64,000 bases of DNA from Nelumbo lutea (GCA_022828595.1 JAKGHH010000003.1:101207583-101271582); one strand, 5' to 3'. Positions 24,207 through 34,611 are shown, counted from the first letter of the stretch. The notes: generated from the sequence alone by a model not told the origin. Translations and numbers: made by a program.

Positions 24207-24299
24207 ACCGAGTCCTTGGGTTTTACTGCCGATGAGGTAGAGGTACTTAGCCGGGCCCTAGCCCGTCTAAGGACCAATTCTCTTCCATCCTCCTCCCTT

Positions 24300-27200
24300 G
24301 CCAGATGAGGTATTGTCTCTACCTTTAGTGCTACTAGTTCTATTGATCCTACCTCTTGGATTATTGATTCTGGTGCAACTGACCACATGACACACATGTC
24401 TTCTCTATTTTCTTCCTATCATTTAATGTCTGGCCAAGATAAAATGAGGGTTGCTGATGGTTCTCTCTCTACCATCTCTGGGAAGGGAGTGGTTGACCTA
24501 AGCAAGGACCTCTCACTAAAATTTGTCTTGCATGTTCCCAATCTTTCTTCAAATCTCTTATCTGTTTCCAAGCTTACCAAAAATTTGAATTGTAGCATAA
24601 CCTTTTTTCCTATTCACTGTGGCGTTCAGGACAGTTTGACGAAGAGGACGATTGGAAGCGGTCATGAGTGTGGAGGTCTCTACTACCTTGATGCAGACAT
24701 CAGTTCGGCATTACAAACATCTGCTACTAGTAGTCAGTCCAATGTGGAGTCAATAACTAGTTTACATCTGTGGCATGCTAGGCTAGGTCATTTACCGTTT
24801 TCATCATTGGAAGTATTGTTTCCAGAATTATTCAAAGGTGTTTCAAGTCAAGAGTTATTTTGTGAAGTCTATCAACTATCAAAGCAATGTAGAACTGTTT
24901 ATTCAACTTCGAGTTATGGAATTCAAGTTTCTTTTGACTTAGTCCACTCTAATGTTTGGGGCCCCTCTCCCATTATTTCTGTTGATGGCTTTCGATATTT
25001 TATCAATTTTATTGATCACTATTCTCGATGCACATGGATCTATTTATTAAAAACACGAGAAGAAGTGCCACGGGTAATCATGACTTTTTGCAAAATGATT
25101 GAAACACAGTTTGGCACGAAAATCAAACAATTCAGGTCAGATAATGCTACAGAATACTTTGAAAGGTCTTTGAATATGTTTATGGAGGATGCTGGAATGA
25201 TTCATCAGTCATCTTGTGCTAGTACCCCCCAACAGAATGGGGCTGCTGAGCGCAAGAATGGGCACCTATTGGAGGCTGCTCGAGCCTTACTATTTCAGCA
25301 CAAAGTTCCAAAAAACTATTTGTCTCAAGCAATCCTTACTGCATCATATCTGATAAATCGAATGCCATCCAAGGTATTTGGGATTAAAACTCTTTTCTCT
25401 GTTCTTTGCCCTCATCTTCTTGACTTTTCTCTTCCACCGAGAGTCTTTGGTTGTGTATGCTTTATACATGTCAAGGATCCGAAGAAGACCAAATTGGATC
25501 CTAAGGCTACAAAGGGAATCATTTTGGGGTACTCTCCTACTCAGAAGGGATACAAGTGTTATGATCCAATCACCAAGAAAAAATATGTCACAAAGGATGT
25601 GGTATTCTTTGAGTCTCAATCCTATTTTCATTCTTCCCAGAATCCTCTTCAAGAGGAGACTAGTGGGATGGAAGAGGATTCTTCTGTTCCCCCATTCTTT
25701 GTACCTCTCTCAACCTCAGGCCTTCCATCTTCTCCTCCTGATCCACCTAGTTGTGGTATCCCGGGTGAATCTCGTGAGGCTCCCATTGTACCAGCTACTA
25801 CTAGTGATGTTGCAAATATTACTGAAGACTCCAGCAGGCTGCAAAGAGATATCAGAATCACCTACAACAAAAGGAAGAAGGGTCATCTAACTCATGACAG
25901 CAACCAATTGGACTCACATCAACCTGTCTCAGAAACTCAAGGTAATCCTATCAGTTCCTCTGACTTGGATCTTCCTATTGCCCTTCGTAAGTCTACTCGT
26001 TCTTGTACTATCAGACACCCCATTGCTGATTTTGTGTCTTACTCACATTTGTCTCCCCGCTATTGTTCTTTTGTGTCTGCTCTCTCTTCTGTGCATGTTC
26101 CTACCAGGTATTCTGAGGCAGTATCTGACCCAAAATGGAAAGAGGCTATGGACAAAGAAATGAAGGCCTTAATGAAAGCAAGGACTTGGGAATTAGTGGA
26201 TGCAAGTGGGTGTTCACTGTGAAGCATAGGGAGGACGGGTCCATTGAGAGGTACAAGGCTAGACTGGTAGCAAAAGGGTTTACTAAAAAAGAAGGAATTG
26301 ACTACAAAGAAATTTTTGCTCCGGTGGCAAAACTCAACACAATCCGAGTTCTATTATCATTAGCTGCAAATTTCTCATGGGAGCTACATCAGTTGGACGT
26401 GAAGAATGCTTTTTTGAATGGTGACCTGCATGAAGAGGTTTTCATGGATCTTCCACCAGGTTATGGGTTTGGCAAGAAGGTATGTAGACTGAGAAAAGCC
26501 CTATATGGCCTTAAGCAGTCCCCTCGAGCTTGGTTTGAGAAGCTATGTGGGGCCATGAAGAAAGGGGGTTACACTCAAAGTGGGGCAGATCATACCTATT
26601 CATAAGGAAGAGAAATGGCAAACTTACGGCACTTATTGTCTATGTGGATGATATGGTAATTATAGGGGATGATCAGGAAGAGATTAAAAGACTAAAGGAG
26701 GTTTTGGTTGTTGAATTTGAGATCAAAGACATGGGCCAACTGAGATACTTTCTTGGGATTGAAGTTGCAAGGTCCAATGAGGGCATCTATATATGTCAGC
26801 GGAAATACTCCAATAGAACGGAATCATGGTCTACAGGAGTCAGTAGGAGAGGACTACCTTGATAAGGAAAGATACTAGAAGCTGGTGGGGAAGTTGATTT
26901 ACCTGTCCCTCACTCGCCCTGACATTGCTTATGCTGTACATGTTGTCAGTCAGTTCATGCACACTCCTAAAATCCCTCACATGAAAGCTGTGGAAAGGAT
27001 CCTCAGATATTTGAAGTCTTGCCCGGGGAAAGGGATTTTGTTAAGGAAAAACAATAAAATTGAAGTTGAAGGATATACTGATGCAGATTGGGCTGGCTCT
27101 GTTGGGGACGGGAAGTCTACTTCCGGGTACTGCACCTTTGTTGCAGGAAATTTAGTTACATGGAGGAGTAAAAAACAAAATGTGGTTGCTAGATCTAGTG

Positions 27201-27538
27201 CGGAGGCCGAATATCGAGCTATGGCTCATGGTGTTTCTGAACTTTTATGGCTTAAGATCCTGCTTGGTGAACTTGGAATAAAGATTGAGTGTCCTCTCAG
27301 GTTGTACTGTGACAACAAGGCTGCCATCAACATTGCAAATAACCTAGTGCAACATGATAGAACTAAACATATTGAGATAGACCGTCACTTTGTCAGAGAA
27401 AGAATCATCTCAGGAGAACTCTGCATCCCTTATACTCCCTCCGAGATGCAGATTGCAGATGTTCTGACTAAAGGGCTAGCTATAGTGAAATTCTTGGACT
27501 TACTTGGCAAGCTAAACATGATTGACATCCATGCTTAG
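24300..27538 (+). pseudogene. Copia C pol (protease, integrase, RT, RNase H) with deletions
   Basis: Protease WIIDSGATDHMT is near 24358. An open frame then runs 24387-26222 through GAG-pre-integrase (LWHARLGHLPF, CEVYQLSKQC, with one expected Cys lost) and integrase. The first catalytic Asp is replaced by Asn (HSNVWGP, codon at 24951-24953), while FRSDN and the Glu motif PQQNGAAERKN remain. At about 26200 a deletion joins WELV directly to GCKWVF and shifts frame. RT continues 26208-26605 and then to 26862 in another frame, with YVDD near 26641. A second deletion near 26808 removes the segment after CQRKY. RNase H is open from 26885 to 27538 (DADWAGS, RSSAEAEYRAM, CDNKAAINIA, LTKGLA). Confidence 0.92.
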
Positions 27539-27550
27539 CTTGAGGGGTTG

Positions 27551-27820
27551 TGTTGGTTTGGCTGTCTTAATTTGTATGTTTATCCTTGTTGGGTCTTAAG
27601 TCATTAGTTATTGGGCCTTAGCTACTGGGCCTAATCTTATTTAGTGTTTATTTGACTAGGTGTCCTCCACTAATCAGGGACATTCTGGTCTATTTATGTA
27701 ACATTATGTAATGTTGTTATATATAATAGATTAGGGCTAGCTGAGAACTGAAACTGCCGCCCATCTCATATCTTCTTCTTCTTCTTCTTCTCTCATTCGA
27801 CAGCTCTATTTCAGCAAACA
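27551..27820 (+). repeat. Copia C 3' LTR
   Basis: 270 bp, preceded by a polypurine tract (GCTTGAGGGG) and followed by TSD TATGG. It carries two more CTT units than the 5' copy. Confidence 0.95.
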
Positions 27821-27886
27821 TATGGCATAATGAACTTTGTGACAAGTTGGGCATGATTAACATGTATGCTCCAACTTGAGGGGAAG
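27821..27886 (+). pseudogene. Copia D: end of RNase H and polypurine tract
   Basis: The coding tail of copia D after the C insertion ends DKLGMINMYAPT and a stop. A polypurine tract (TTGAGGGGAAG) follows, next to the 3' LTR. It is continuous with 22364 once C and one TATGG are removed. Confidence 0.9.
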
Positions 27887-28056
27887 TGTTGTAATGTGTA
27901 GCGGCTTGTGGCCTAGTAGGGGCATTTCTGCCCTTTCCTCTTGTATTTCTTATGAGCTGTCGCCCTAAGTATAAATACTAACTTAGGCTCTGCCAAATTT
28001 AGTATTCAGAATACATTCTTCTCTTTTCTCTCTTCTCTCTTCTCTATCAAACTACA
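27887..28056 (+). repeat. Copia D 3' LTR
   Basis: 170 bp from TGTTGTAATGTGTAGCGG to CAAACTACA, the partner of 17379-17545. ATTAC (28057-28061) follows as the target-site duplication. Confidence 0.92.
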
Positions 28057-28985
28057 ATTACTTCTTTTGTTACTTGCAAAAAAGGTGGTTCTACATTGCT
28101 TTGATAGTTGATAGACTTCACATTGCAGAACAAAACTAGACAAGGACTCAAACAAACTAGGAAACAAAAACTTCAAGGAACCAAAAGGCACATGCTCAAG
28201 ACGGTGATGCCACAATTTCAATAATACATGGTTTCTCATCATGACAAGACTTGGACTGACAAATCAACCCTAACATTAGAGGCTGATCAAGAAGATAAAC
28301 TCCATCGGTTTCATGTCCACTGTCACTTCCATGTACTCAAGTCTTGAAAGACACAATGAGATGGAAAGAAGGTTTAGAGCAATTATGAGACTTTATAAGA
28401 GAACTAATAGATAAAAGATTTCTATGCAATGGAGTATAGAGTTCAGAGAAAGGTTATTCATAAGTTTAACTTCACCCAAACCCGATATCGGTGTCTGGGA
28501 TCCATCGGCAATGGTAATCTTACCTTTCCCTGGAAAAAGTCTATGTGGTAAAGTAGGAAGGCATACCAGTCACATGATCACTGGCTCTTGTGTCAATTAT
28601 CAAAGAGCTAGAGGGAGGGGCATGACATGCAAGTGCAGTACCTGATTTTGCAAAGGCACTAGAAGAAGCATTTGAACCAGTAGATGTAGGCAACTGCTCT
28701 TTTCAAGGTGGAGTAAGATGCCTCTCAATTTTTCCATCACATCAGAAGTGTCATGAGTAGATGCCAGAGTAGAAGGATTTCCCTCAAGCATGTGATTCTG
28801 AGAATCATGACTTGCAGACTTGTAGTAGCAACATGAGCATTTACTTTTTTTCCAGTTTTAAACTTCTCAGGTTTCAGGTGGGGATTTAGTTTCCAGCATC
28901 TATCCTTGGTATGCTTCGTCTCTTTATGCCTCAAATTGTGGCTGTTTGTGAGTTGGTGATGGTTTGCTAAGCTTCCTCTACTCAA
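28057..28985 (-). pseudogene. Copia E: gag zinc knuckle, protease and pre-integrase part
   Basis: The upstream half of copia E, reading leftward from 28985. A decayed zinc-knuckle region (RHKETKHTKDRCWKLNPHLK) near 28910 resembles the matching part of copia C gag. Protease sequence with stops lies at about 28680-28300. GAG-pre-integrase sits at 28242-28062 (LLKLWHHRLEHVPFGS, CEVYQLSKQCRTTF). It continues at 17378 on the other side of D. The 5' LTR, primer site and most of gag are missing beyond 28985, where copia F begins. Confidence 0.87.
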
Positions 28986-30390
28986 CAGTTCGAAGAGGAG
29001 CAGATTTATAGATGTTGTAGGTGCAGTTGTGTTTAGTCTTCAATGTGGTGAAGTGAGTGATAGTTTGTGGTGTATAAATAGACTGTTGGTAAGTATGTGA
29101 AGCTCCTTTGTGTTCAAGAAAAGTGTAGTGATGATTTTTCATGGCCTCATCAAGTGGTCACCCTAAACCTGCCGTGGTGGTGTAACCAGACCTAATAAAT
29201 TTATAGTTGACAACAGTAAAACTCAATGGTACCAACTATATACCATGGGCTAAGTCAGTTGAGGTGCCTTTTATTAGAAGATGTAAGTTGAAGTAGAAGG
29301 CTCGTTGAAGAATGGATCAAAAGGATAAAATGAATGGCTACAAGAGAATGCCCAGATCATGACCTCATGGAATAGCATGGAAAACCACATCAGTGTGAAT
29401 CCTATGTTCCTTGATACAATTAACGAGATTTGGGACCATGCTAAGCAATTATACTTTGGGCAAAATTATGTCACAAGAATAAATTAGTTTTACCAAGATT
29501 TTTTGTCTCTCCAGCAAGGGAATAAAAGTGTTGAAGAGTATTATGTTTCACTGAAGAACCTGAGAAATGAACTTATTGTCTATCAGTCCCAGTCCACTGA
29601 CTTCAAGGTGCAACAAGAACAGAGGGAGCATCTTGATGTAGCAATATTTCTATCAAGTTTGATGTTTGAGTTTGGACTGGTGATGGCTAAAATTTTGGGC
29701 AGCAGTGATTTCCCCTCCTTATCTAAAGTTCCCCCCCCCCCCCCCCGATAAGGAGAGCTTCAACTCCTCATAATGACCATGTTCCTACCTCAGAGAGATC
29801 AGCCTTAGTAGCTTCTAGAGCAGGTTTTGCAGGCCGAGTTAGGAGTCAGTGGAAGTGCTACAAGAGGTTTTGGTCGTGGGCATAGAGGTGGCCATGGTGG
29901 GGTGGTGCTAAGGGTGGTGGTGGACGTGGATCTATTCATTAATGTTTACATTATAGTAAAGGTCACGTAGTTAACTTCTGCTATGACTTATATGGCCCCC
30001 CATCTACTTGAGCTAACCTTGCTATTATAGGAGATGATCTTAGTACTCACAGCATCACTAAGGACATATCTGCTCTCAGTAATGGAAATGACAAAGAGAC
30101 TGTCTCCATCACATGAGAGGAGTATGAGAGGCTTCGCCAGTCTACTTTTTCTTGTATTACCACTTCCACCCTTGTGAAATTAAGTACAACTTGCCTTGCC
30201 TCCAGATCTAAGTCTTCTTCCTAGGTGACTGACTCTGGAGCTTCAGACCATATGATCAGCTCCTCAAACTTGTTTGTTTCTATGTCTCCACCCTCCACAC
30301 CCTAGACTGTTACTTTGGCTAATGGCTCTTCTTCCTCCATTACTGGTACTAGTAATGTGTCTCTTGATTTGACCTTAGCTTACACTTTGT
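28986..30390 (+). pseudogene. Copia F: leader, gag and protease remnant
   Basis: Gag probably starts at ATG 29141 (MASSSGHPKPAVVV) but hits stops within 20 codons. The signature LNGTNYIPWAKSVEV is near 29225. An open part at 29503-29751 (LQQGNKSVEEYYVSLKNLR) ends at a 16-C run (29731-29746). A Gly/Arg-rich segment and decayed knuckle (CLHYSKGHVVNFCYDLYG) lie near 29945. Protease (VTDSGASDHMISSS) is near 30225. Coding stops at about 30390, where the 3' half of a B-family element begins; F resumes near 31680. No 5' LTR was found. Confidence 0.87.
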
Positions 30391-31336
30391 TGTGACTGGT
30401 AATGATGCCTCAGGAATTTGTGTTCTTAAGTCTTTCCTTCGTATAGAATTTGAGATTAAGGATCTGGGGGAATTAAGATACTTCCTTGGCATAGAAGTTG
30501 CTAGATCCAAGAATGAGATTCTTATCTCCCAAATGAAGTATGTCCTTGACTTGGTCTCTGAAGCTGGGAAGATGGGTGCTAGACCAGCTACAACTCCTAT
30601 TGATACGAGTCACAAACTGTCTGCTTTAGAAGGGACATTGTTGGAAGACAAAGGGGTTTTTCAGAGACTTCTTGGGAAGCTTCTGTACCTGTGTATGACT
30701 CGGCCAGATATTGCATATGCTGTTAGCTGTATTAGTCAGTACATGCATGCACCTAGAGATACTCATATGGCAGTTGCAGAACGAGTTCTGTGTTATTTGA
30801 AAGGCTCTTCGAGAAAAGGGATTTTGTTTACCAAGCATGGACATCTGAAACTTGAAGCCTATACTGATGCCAACTGGGCTGGAAATATTGATGACAAAAG
30901 ATCCACTTCAGGGTATTGCAGTCTGCTGGCTGGTAATGTTGTCTCTTGGCGGAGCAAGAAACAATCGGTTGTGGCCCGATCCTCAGCAGAAGCAGAATAC
31001 ATGGCCATGGCACATGGAGTCTCTGAACTGTTGTGGCTAAGGTCATTGATGGAAGAACTCGAGATTGATTATGACAAGCCAATGATGTTGTATTGTGATA
31101 ATCAGGCTGCCATCAACATTGCCCACAACCCCGTACAACATGATAGAACTAAACATATTGAGGTTGATAGACACTTTATTCGAGAAAGAGTCTCTTCAGG
31201 TGAAGTGTGTCTTCCATTGATTACCTCTGAAGGACAATTGGCAAATTTCCTCACCAAAGGTCTTCCCAAGGCAAGGCTTCAGCATGACGCTGGCAAGCTG
31301 GGCATGATTAACATCTATGCTCATCTTGAGGGGGAG
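30391..31336 (+). pseudogene. Copia B-prime: RT C-terminus and RNase H, 5'-truncated
   Basis: Begins in the RT just after the catalytic aspartates (VVTGNDASGI), then EIKDLGELRYFLGIEVARSK, KYVLDLVSEAGKMG, LYLCMTRPDIAYAVSCISQY and a full RNase H (DANWAGNIDDKRSTSGY, ARSSAEAEYMAMAHG, CDNQAAINIAHNP, LTKGLPKARLQHDAGKLG). The frame is open from 30392 past the polypurine tract (TTGAGGGGGAG) into the LTR, an unusually intact segment given that gag to mid-RT is missing. It interrupts the protease of copia F. Confidence 0.92.
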
Positions 31337-31643
31337 TGTAGAGAAGATGGGCCGAATGGCCCATAGGCTGTTGCTTTATATTATCTTTATGCTCTTCTCT
31401 GTAATGGGCCTTATTCTGAGCCCATACTCTTCTATGTTCCTTTTTTTTGTAATTTCTTGTCCAACTAAGGACCATTTTTGTAATTACTTAAAGATTAACT
31501 TAATAAAAGAGTATTAGAGTGTTAGAGGGAGGATTAGTTCGAACTCCTCATCCTCTAACTCTCCTTGCCGCAGCTCTCTCTCTCTCTCTCCTTCTCTAAT
31601 CTTCTCTAATCTTCTCTTGTTAGTTTTTTCTGGTTTTCTTGCA
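31337..31643 (+). repeat. Copia B-prime 3' LTR
   Basis: 307 bp, starting TGTAGAGAAGATGGGCCGAATGG and ending GTTTTCTTGCA. It matches the LTR at 34612-34874 in order and wording but is longer, partly through a CT repeat (31572-31593). It is followed by about 35 bases of uncertain origin before copia F protease sequence resumes. Confidence 0.85.
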
Positions 31644-32740
31644 CAGTCCCATACTTCTAGGACTGTTTTTCAATTGTACCTAAGTTTCCCATTAGTCTCT
31701 TATCTGTTAGTAAACTTACGCAAGTTTTTCATTGCTTAGTTACTTTCCATTCTTCTTATTGTGTGTTTTAGGATCTCAAGACGGGGAAGACGATTGGTAG
31801 CAATCGTGAAGTGGGAGGACTGTACTATTTGGAAGATCATGGTCCACAGAAGGCTCTCCATACTTCCCTTACCCCACATAAATGGCAATGTCATCTTAGC
31901 TATCCTTCTTTGCGTGTTTTGAAGTCGTTGGTTGCTACCATAAAGTATGCCACACAGTTGGAGTGTGAGTTTTACCAACTCACTGAACATCATAGAGTAT
32001 CTTTTGTTCCTAGAGAAGACAAGAGAGTCTTAAGTCCTTTTGCTTTGGTTCAGTCAATGTTTGGGGTCCAAGTCGTGTGTCTTCTTATAATGGGTTCAAA
32101 TATTTTGTAACATTTATTGATGATTACTAAAGAATGACATGGGTTTACTTAATAAAGGAACGTTTAAAATTGTTCTCTATATTTCATCTTTTCATGCTGA
32201 GATAAGAAATCAATTTGGTGTATGAATCAAGGTGTTTCAATCAGATAATGCTAAGGAATATTTTCATAATGAGTTTCAATCTTACTTCGATTTTGATGGT
32301 ATTATACATCAATCGTCTTACTCACACACCCCCAGCAGAAAGGGGTAGTGGAGCGAAGAATCATCGTGTGACTAAAACTACTCATGGCTTGTTGATTCAA
32401 ATGTTCATTCCTAAAACTTATTTGAGTGATGCAGTTCTCTTTTCCTGCTTCCTCATAAACTGAATGTCTTCCTTAGTTCTCAATCGTTTATCTCCTTTCT
32501 CTATCTTGTTTCCTTCTGTTTCTCCCTTCTCCCTTCCTCCTCGGGTGTTTGGTACTTTGGTTGTGTGTGATTTAATCATAAATTGGGTCCCAACCATGAC
32601 AAACTTGACCTTCATGCCATCATGTGTTTTCCTCGGTTGCTCTTGCTCTTAAAAGGGATACAAATGCTATGATCTCGTCCTCCGCAAGGCCTTGGTCATA
32701 CCAAATGTAAAAGGTAATTTCACATCTTAGAATACCATGT
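31644..32740 (+). pseudogene. Copia F: protease end and integrase remnant
   Basis: Sequence resumes with VPKFPISLLSVSKL near 31678, then GAG-pre-integrase (VGGLYYLEDH, CEFYQLTEHHRVSF). A decayed integrase follows ([11 protein letters not shown] near 32230, PPAERGSGAKNH in place of PQQKGVVERKNH near 32330, LPPRVFG near 32534, KGYKCYD near 32660). Frequent stops and shifts are present. It joins 30390 once the B-family fragment is removed. RT, RNase H and the 3' LTR of F are absent. Confidence 0.85.
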
Positions 32741-33067
32741 TAAATAATAGAAAAGGCTGTTGATAAACACTTAATTACTAGTGATAGATTAATCACTAGT
32801 AGTTCCACATCTTACAATACCATGCCCATTGATTGTTTAATCATAACAACATATAACAACTTTAACAGTGTTCCTAAGGTTATAAAGTGTATGCTGAACC
32901 TACCCAAGAAAGAAACACATACCAAGTGTATAAATCAACTTCCTAGAATGCATTACAGTTGCAATTAACACACTGGTGCAACAAGTATTAACTATAGTTT
33001 AGAGGAAGAAACGAGAGAAAAGAAGAGAAACTAATGTTGAAAAGATACATAAATAAAATCAGATTAC
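32741..33067. other. Intron sequence beside the SCD2-like exon
   Basis: AT-rich intron next to the donor site at 33067. It contains a CACATCTTA-ATACCATG direct repeat (about 32720-32745 and 32801-32825) and a 9-bp inverted repeat ACTAGTGAT...ATCACTAGT near 32778-32801. No gene. Confidence 0.5.
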
Positions 33068-33128
33068 CATGTCGAACACATAAGTTCCAATACCGGGCAA
33101 GCCAGCACCTTTTAAGAACAACCTCCTC
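33068..33128 (-). CDS. SCD2-like: SCD2-like exon ([14 protein letters not shown])
   Basis: A 61-nt exon lies between a TATATCAG acceptor and a GTAATC donor and ends in phase 1. It encodes [20 protein letters not shown] plus the first base of a Gly codon. The KRCWLARYW motif is the most distinctive signature of the SCD2-like family that I recognise here. Its partner exon, which supplies GC to complete the Gly codon and continues [13 protein letters not shown], lies 19.3 kb away at 13650-13763 on the far side of the nested copias. The exact phase match across that distance is the strongest evidence that both belong to one gene. Confidence 0.87.
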
Positions 33129-33217
33129 CTGATATAAGAACATAAAAATACATAGTGCATAAACAAAAGGAAAAAAGGAATCAATTAACCAATATATCCT
33201 AATAACTTAACACAAAC

Positions 33218-33328
33218 CATCTCTTCTTGAGTCAGTATCATTCTCTGTGTCATTGTTCGAAGGGATTTAATTTCACATTCAGCTTCATGGAGCTGTTCCA
33301 TTGCAGATGTTGCCTCATCCCTTGCACT
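33218..33328 (-). CDS. SCD2-like: SCD2-like exon ([13 protein letters not shown] ... [11 protein letters not shown])
   Basis: A 111-nt exon (37 codons, phase 0 on both sides) lies between a GAGTTAG acceptor and a GTTTGTG donor. It begins [17 protein letters not shown] and ends [17 protein letters not shown], the C-terminal part of the coiled coil. It reads straight on from LEAE of the exon before and into EEVVLKRCW of the exon after. There are no stops or frameshifts. The neighbouring introns are 116 and 89 nt, so this cluster of three exons has stayed compact between the two giant introns. Confidence 0.85.
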
Positions 33329-33444
33329 CTAACTCAAAAAGTAGGAACCTGTCAATCTAGGTTTGTAGCCATATACTGATGACAAATTAAACATTGGATG
33401 AGAAGAAAATGAACAATTTAAACCAAGAGACAAGTTCTCAATAC

Positions 33445-33519
33445 CTCAGCTTCTAAACGAAGGGATGTAATCTCTTCACTTCGAACATCATGAGTTTGTG
33501 CTGCTGTTTTCAAAGCAGC
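33445..33519 (-). CDS. SCD2-like: SCD2-like exon (AALKTAAQTH coiled coil)
   Basis: A 75-nt exon (25 codons, phase 0 on both sides) lies between a GTTACAG acceptor and a GTATTGAG donor. It encodes AALKTAAQTHDVRSEEI and then TSLRLEAE, a charged heptad-rich coiled-coil segment that continues directly from the KEAALQQRE micro-exon. There are no stops. The upstream intron is about 24 kb and holds copias B, K and A and LINEs L and M. The downstream intron is only 116 nt. Conservation of reading frame and splice sites beside so much mobile DNA argues that the gene is still under selection. Confidence 0.82.
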
Positions 33520-33900
33520 CTGTAACAAAAGCTATATATCAGTTCCAAGGATTGAACAGAATTTTTAGGATAATTCAATAGAAACAGAAATTAGGAAACA
33601 ATTGGTTTGAATTTGATGCAATCTGAATTCATTATCATCAACCTATTCAACCTTTTTTAACATAAAAAATGTATCAAAAGGCTTCTTAGAAATCTAAAAT
33701 AGTGTTTTCATAGATTCTGTGTATCATAAGCTTCTTTTTATGCAAATCTTTTAGTGTCAAACAACAAGTTTAGAAGTTCCATTGCATGGTTAGTGATTGC
33801 ATGTAGTGTACTTTGTTGTTCTTAGAATTATCTTTTAGGCATTCTTTTCAAATGAAAATGGTTGATATTAGTTTCTTAGACCTTAACTGGCTCCTATGAT

Positions 33901-33950
33901 AAGCTTATGGAGAAGAGGTACTGATAAAAAAAAAAGCTTATGGAGAAGAG
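33901..33950 (+). mobile_element. Ultra-short poly(A) retro-insertion with 17-bp TSD
   Basis: AAGCTTATGGAGAAGAG occurs at 33901-33917 and again at 33934-33950. Between them lie only 16 bases, GTACTGATAAAAAAAA. A perfect 17-bp duplication around a segment ending in poly(A) is the mark of target-primed reverse transcription. The segment resembles the extreme 3' end of LINE M here (TTCTGATCAAAAAA). So this looks like a LINE insertion truncated almost to nothing. Confidence 0.6.
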
Positions 33951-34611
33951 AACCATTGATATATAAGTTCCTATAAGCGCTGAAGATGGAAGAACCTTTC
34001 GTACCAGCAAGAAGATGGAAGAAAGTTGTGAAAACGAAGGCAAAAATCTTTGTTTTGGAAGAGGTGTGGACGAGAAAGGACGCAGCGCTGGAGATAGTAG
34101 AACTACAAAAAACTTCATTTATTCTTGCAGATTTCAAACAAGGTTGGAAAATCTCTCATGTGGAGATGGGAGGAAATACTTTGCAGAAACGAAACAGAAT
34201 AGGAAAGGTCACTTTGTTGGAGTTTACGAGCACTATGGGGAAGGCCTTAAGCAGTACACCTGCTTCCCAGAGGGCAAACAAGCAGCAGGTTGGACAGCAG
34301 TTGGGAAGGCAATATAAGATTACAAGCAGTTCTCAGATACCAGGCAAGTGGCTTTGGCAAAAGCAACTGAAGTGAAGTCCTCGAGAAATAAAAGGACAAA
34401 GAGTATCAAAGGCCTCACAGTATGAAGAGAAGGTGGGTGAGCAGGCTGATCCCAGAAGGGAGTTACATCTGCCTTTGAACCTGCAACAATCAAAACTGTG
34501 GATTAATGCCTCTGAAGAGTACTGGAAAGAAGGGCTGGTGTTATCTACAAAAGGAAGAGTTAAAGATTGGAAAGCCTTGGGTGAAGAAATAAGAGGGGTG
34601 TTAAAGATAAC
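33951..34611 (+). other. Unrecognised coding-like fragment in intron
   Basis: A plus-strand open frame (33986-34375, 129 codons) and an overlapping one (34015-34317) read smoothly between them: LQKTSFILADFKQGWKISH in one frame and GHFVGVYEHYGEGLKQYTCF with PEGKQAAGW in the other. The style recalls the ORF1-type (DUF4283-like) proteins of plant LINEs. The frame switch and the lack of a following EN or RT make it a decayed fragment at best. I do not assign a function. Confidence 0.35.

Larger units (their letters stand above)
22365..27820 (+). mobile_element. Copia C: complete element nested in copia D, TSD TATGG
   Basis: 5,456 bp bounded by 266- and 270-bp LTRs and flanked by TATGG at 22360-22364 and 27821-27825. 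Removing C and one TATGG brings the RNase H frame of copia D together without a shift. Order: LTR, primer site, leader, gag, protease, integrase, RT, RNase H, polypurine tract, LTR. The LTRs differ at about 7 substitutions plus small indels (roughly 3%), making C the youngest layer of this nest. It has internal deletions and a changed integrase catalytic residue, so it is non-autonomous now. Confidence 0.96.
17379..28056 (+). mobile_element. Copia D (span includes nested copia C)
   Basis: A plus-strand copia element with short LTRs (17379-17545 and 27887-28056). Its insertion into the integrase region of copia E is marked by ATCAC at 17374-17378 and ATTAC at 28057-28061, a 5-bp duplication with one later mismatch. 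Taking out D and one duplication copy restores the reading of E integrase across the gap. D itself is interrupted in RNase H by copia C at 22365-27820. Its coding region is degenerate. Confidence 0.92.

Noticed and set aside
33986..34375. A 129-codon frame considered as a host exon
   Set aside because: It is on the strand opposite to the SCD2-like gene, changes frame part way, and has no splice or conserved context; listed only as an unrecognised fragment.
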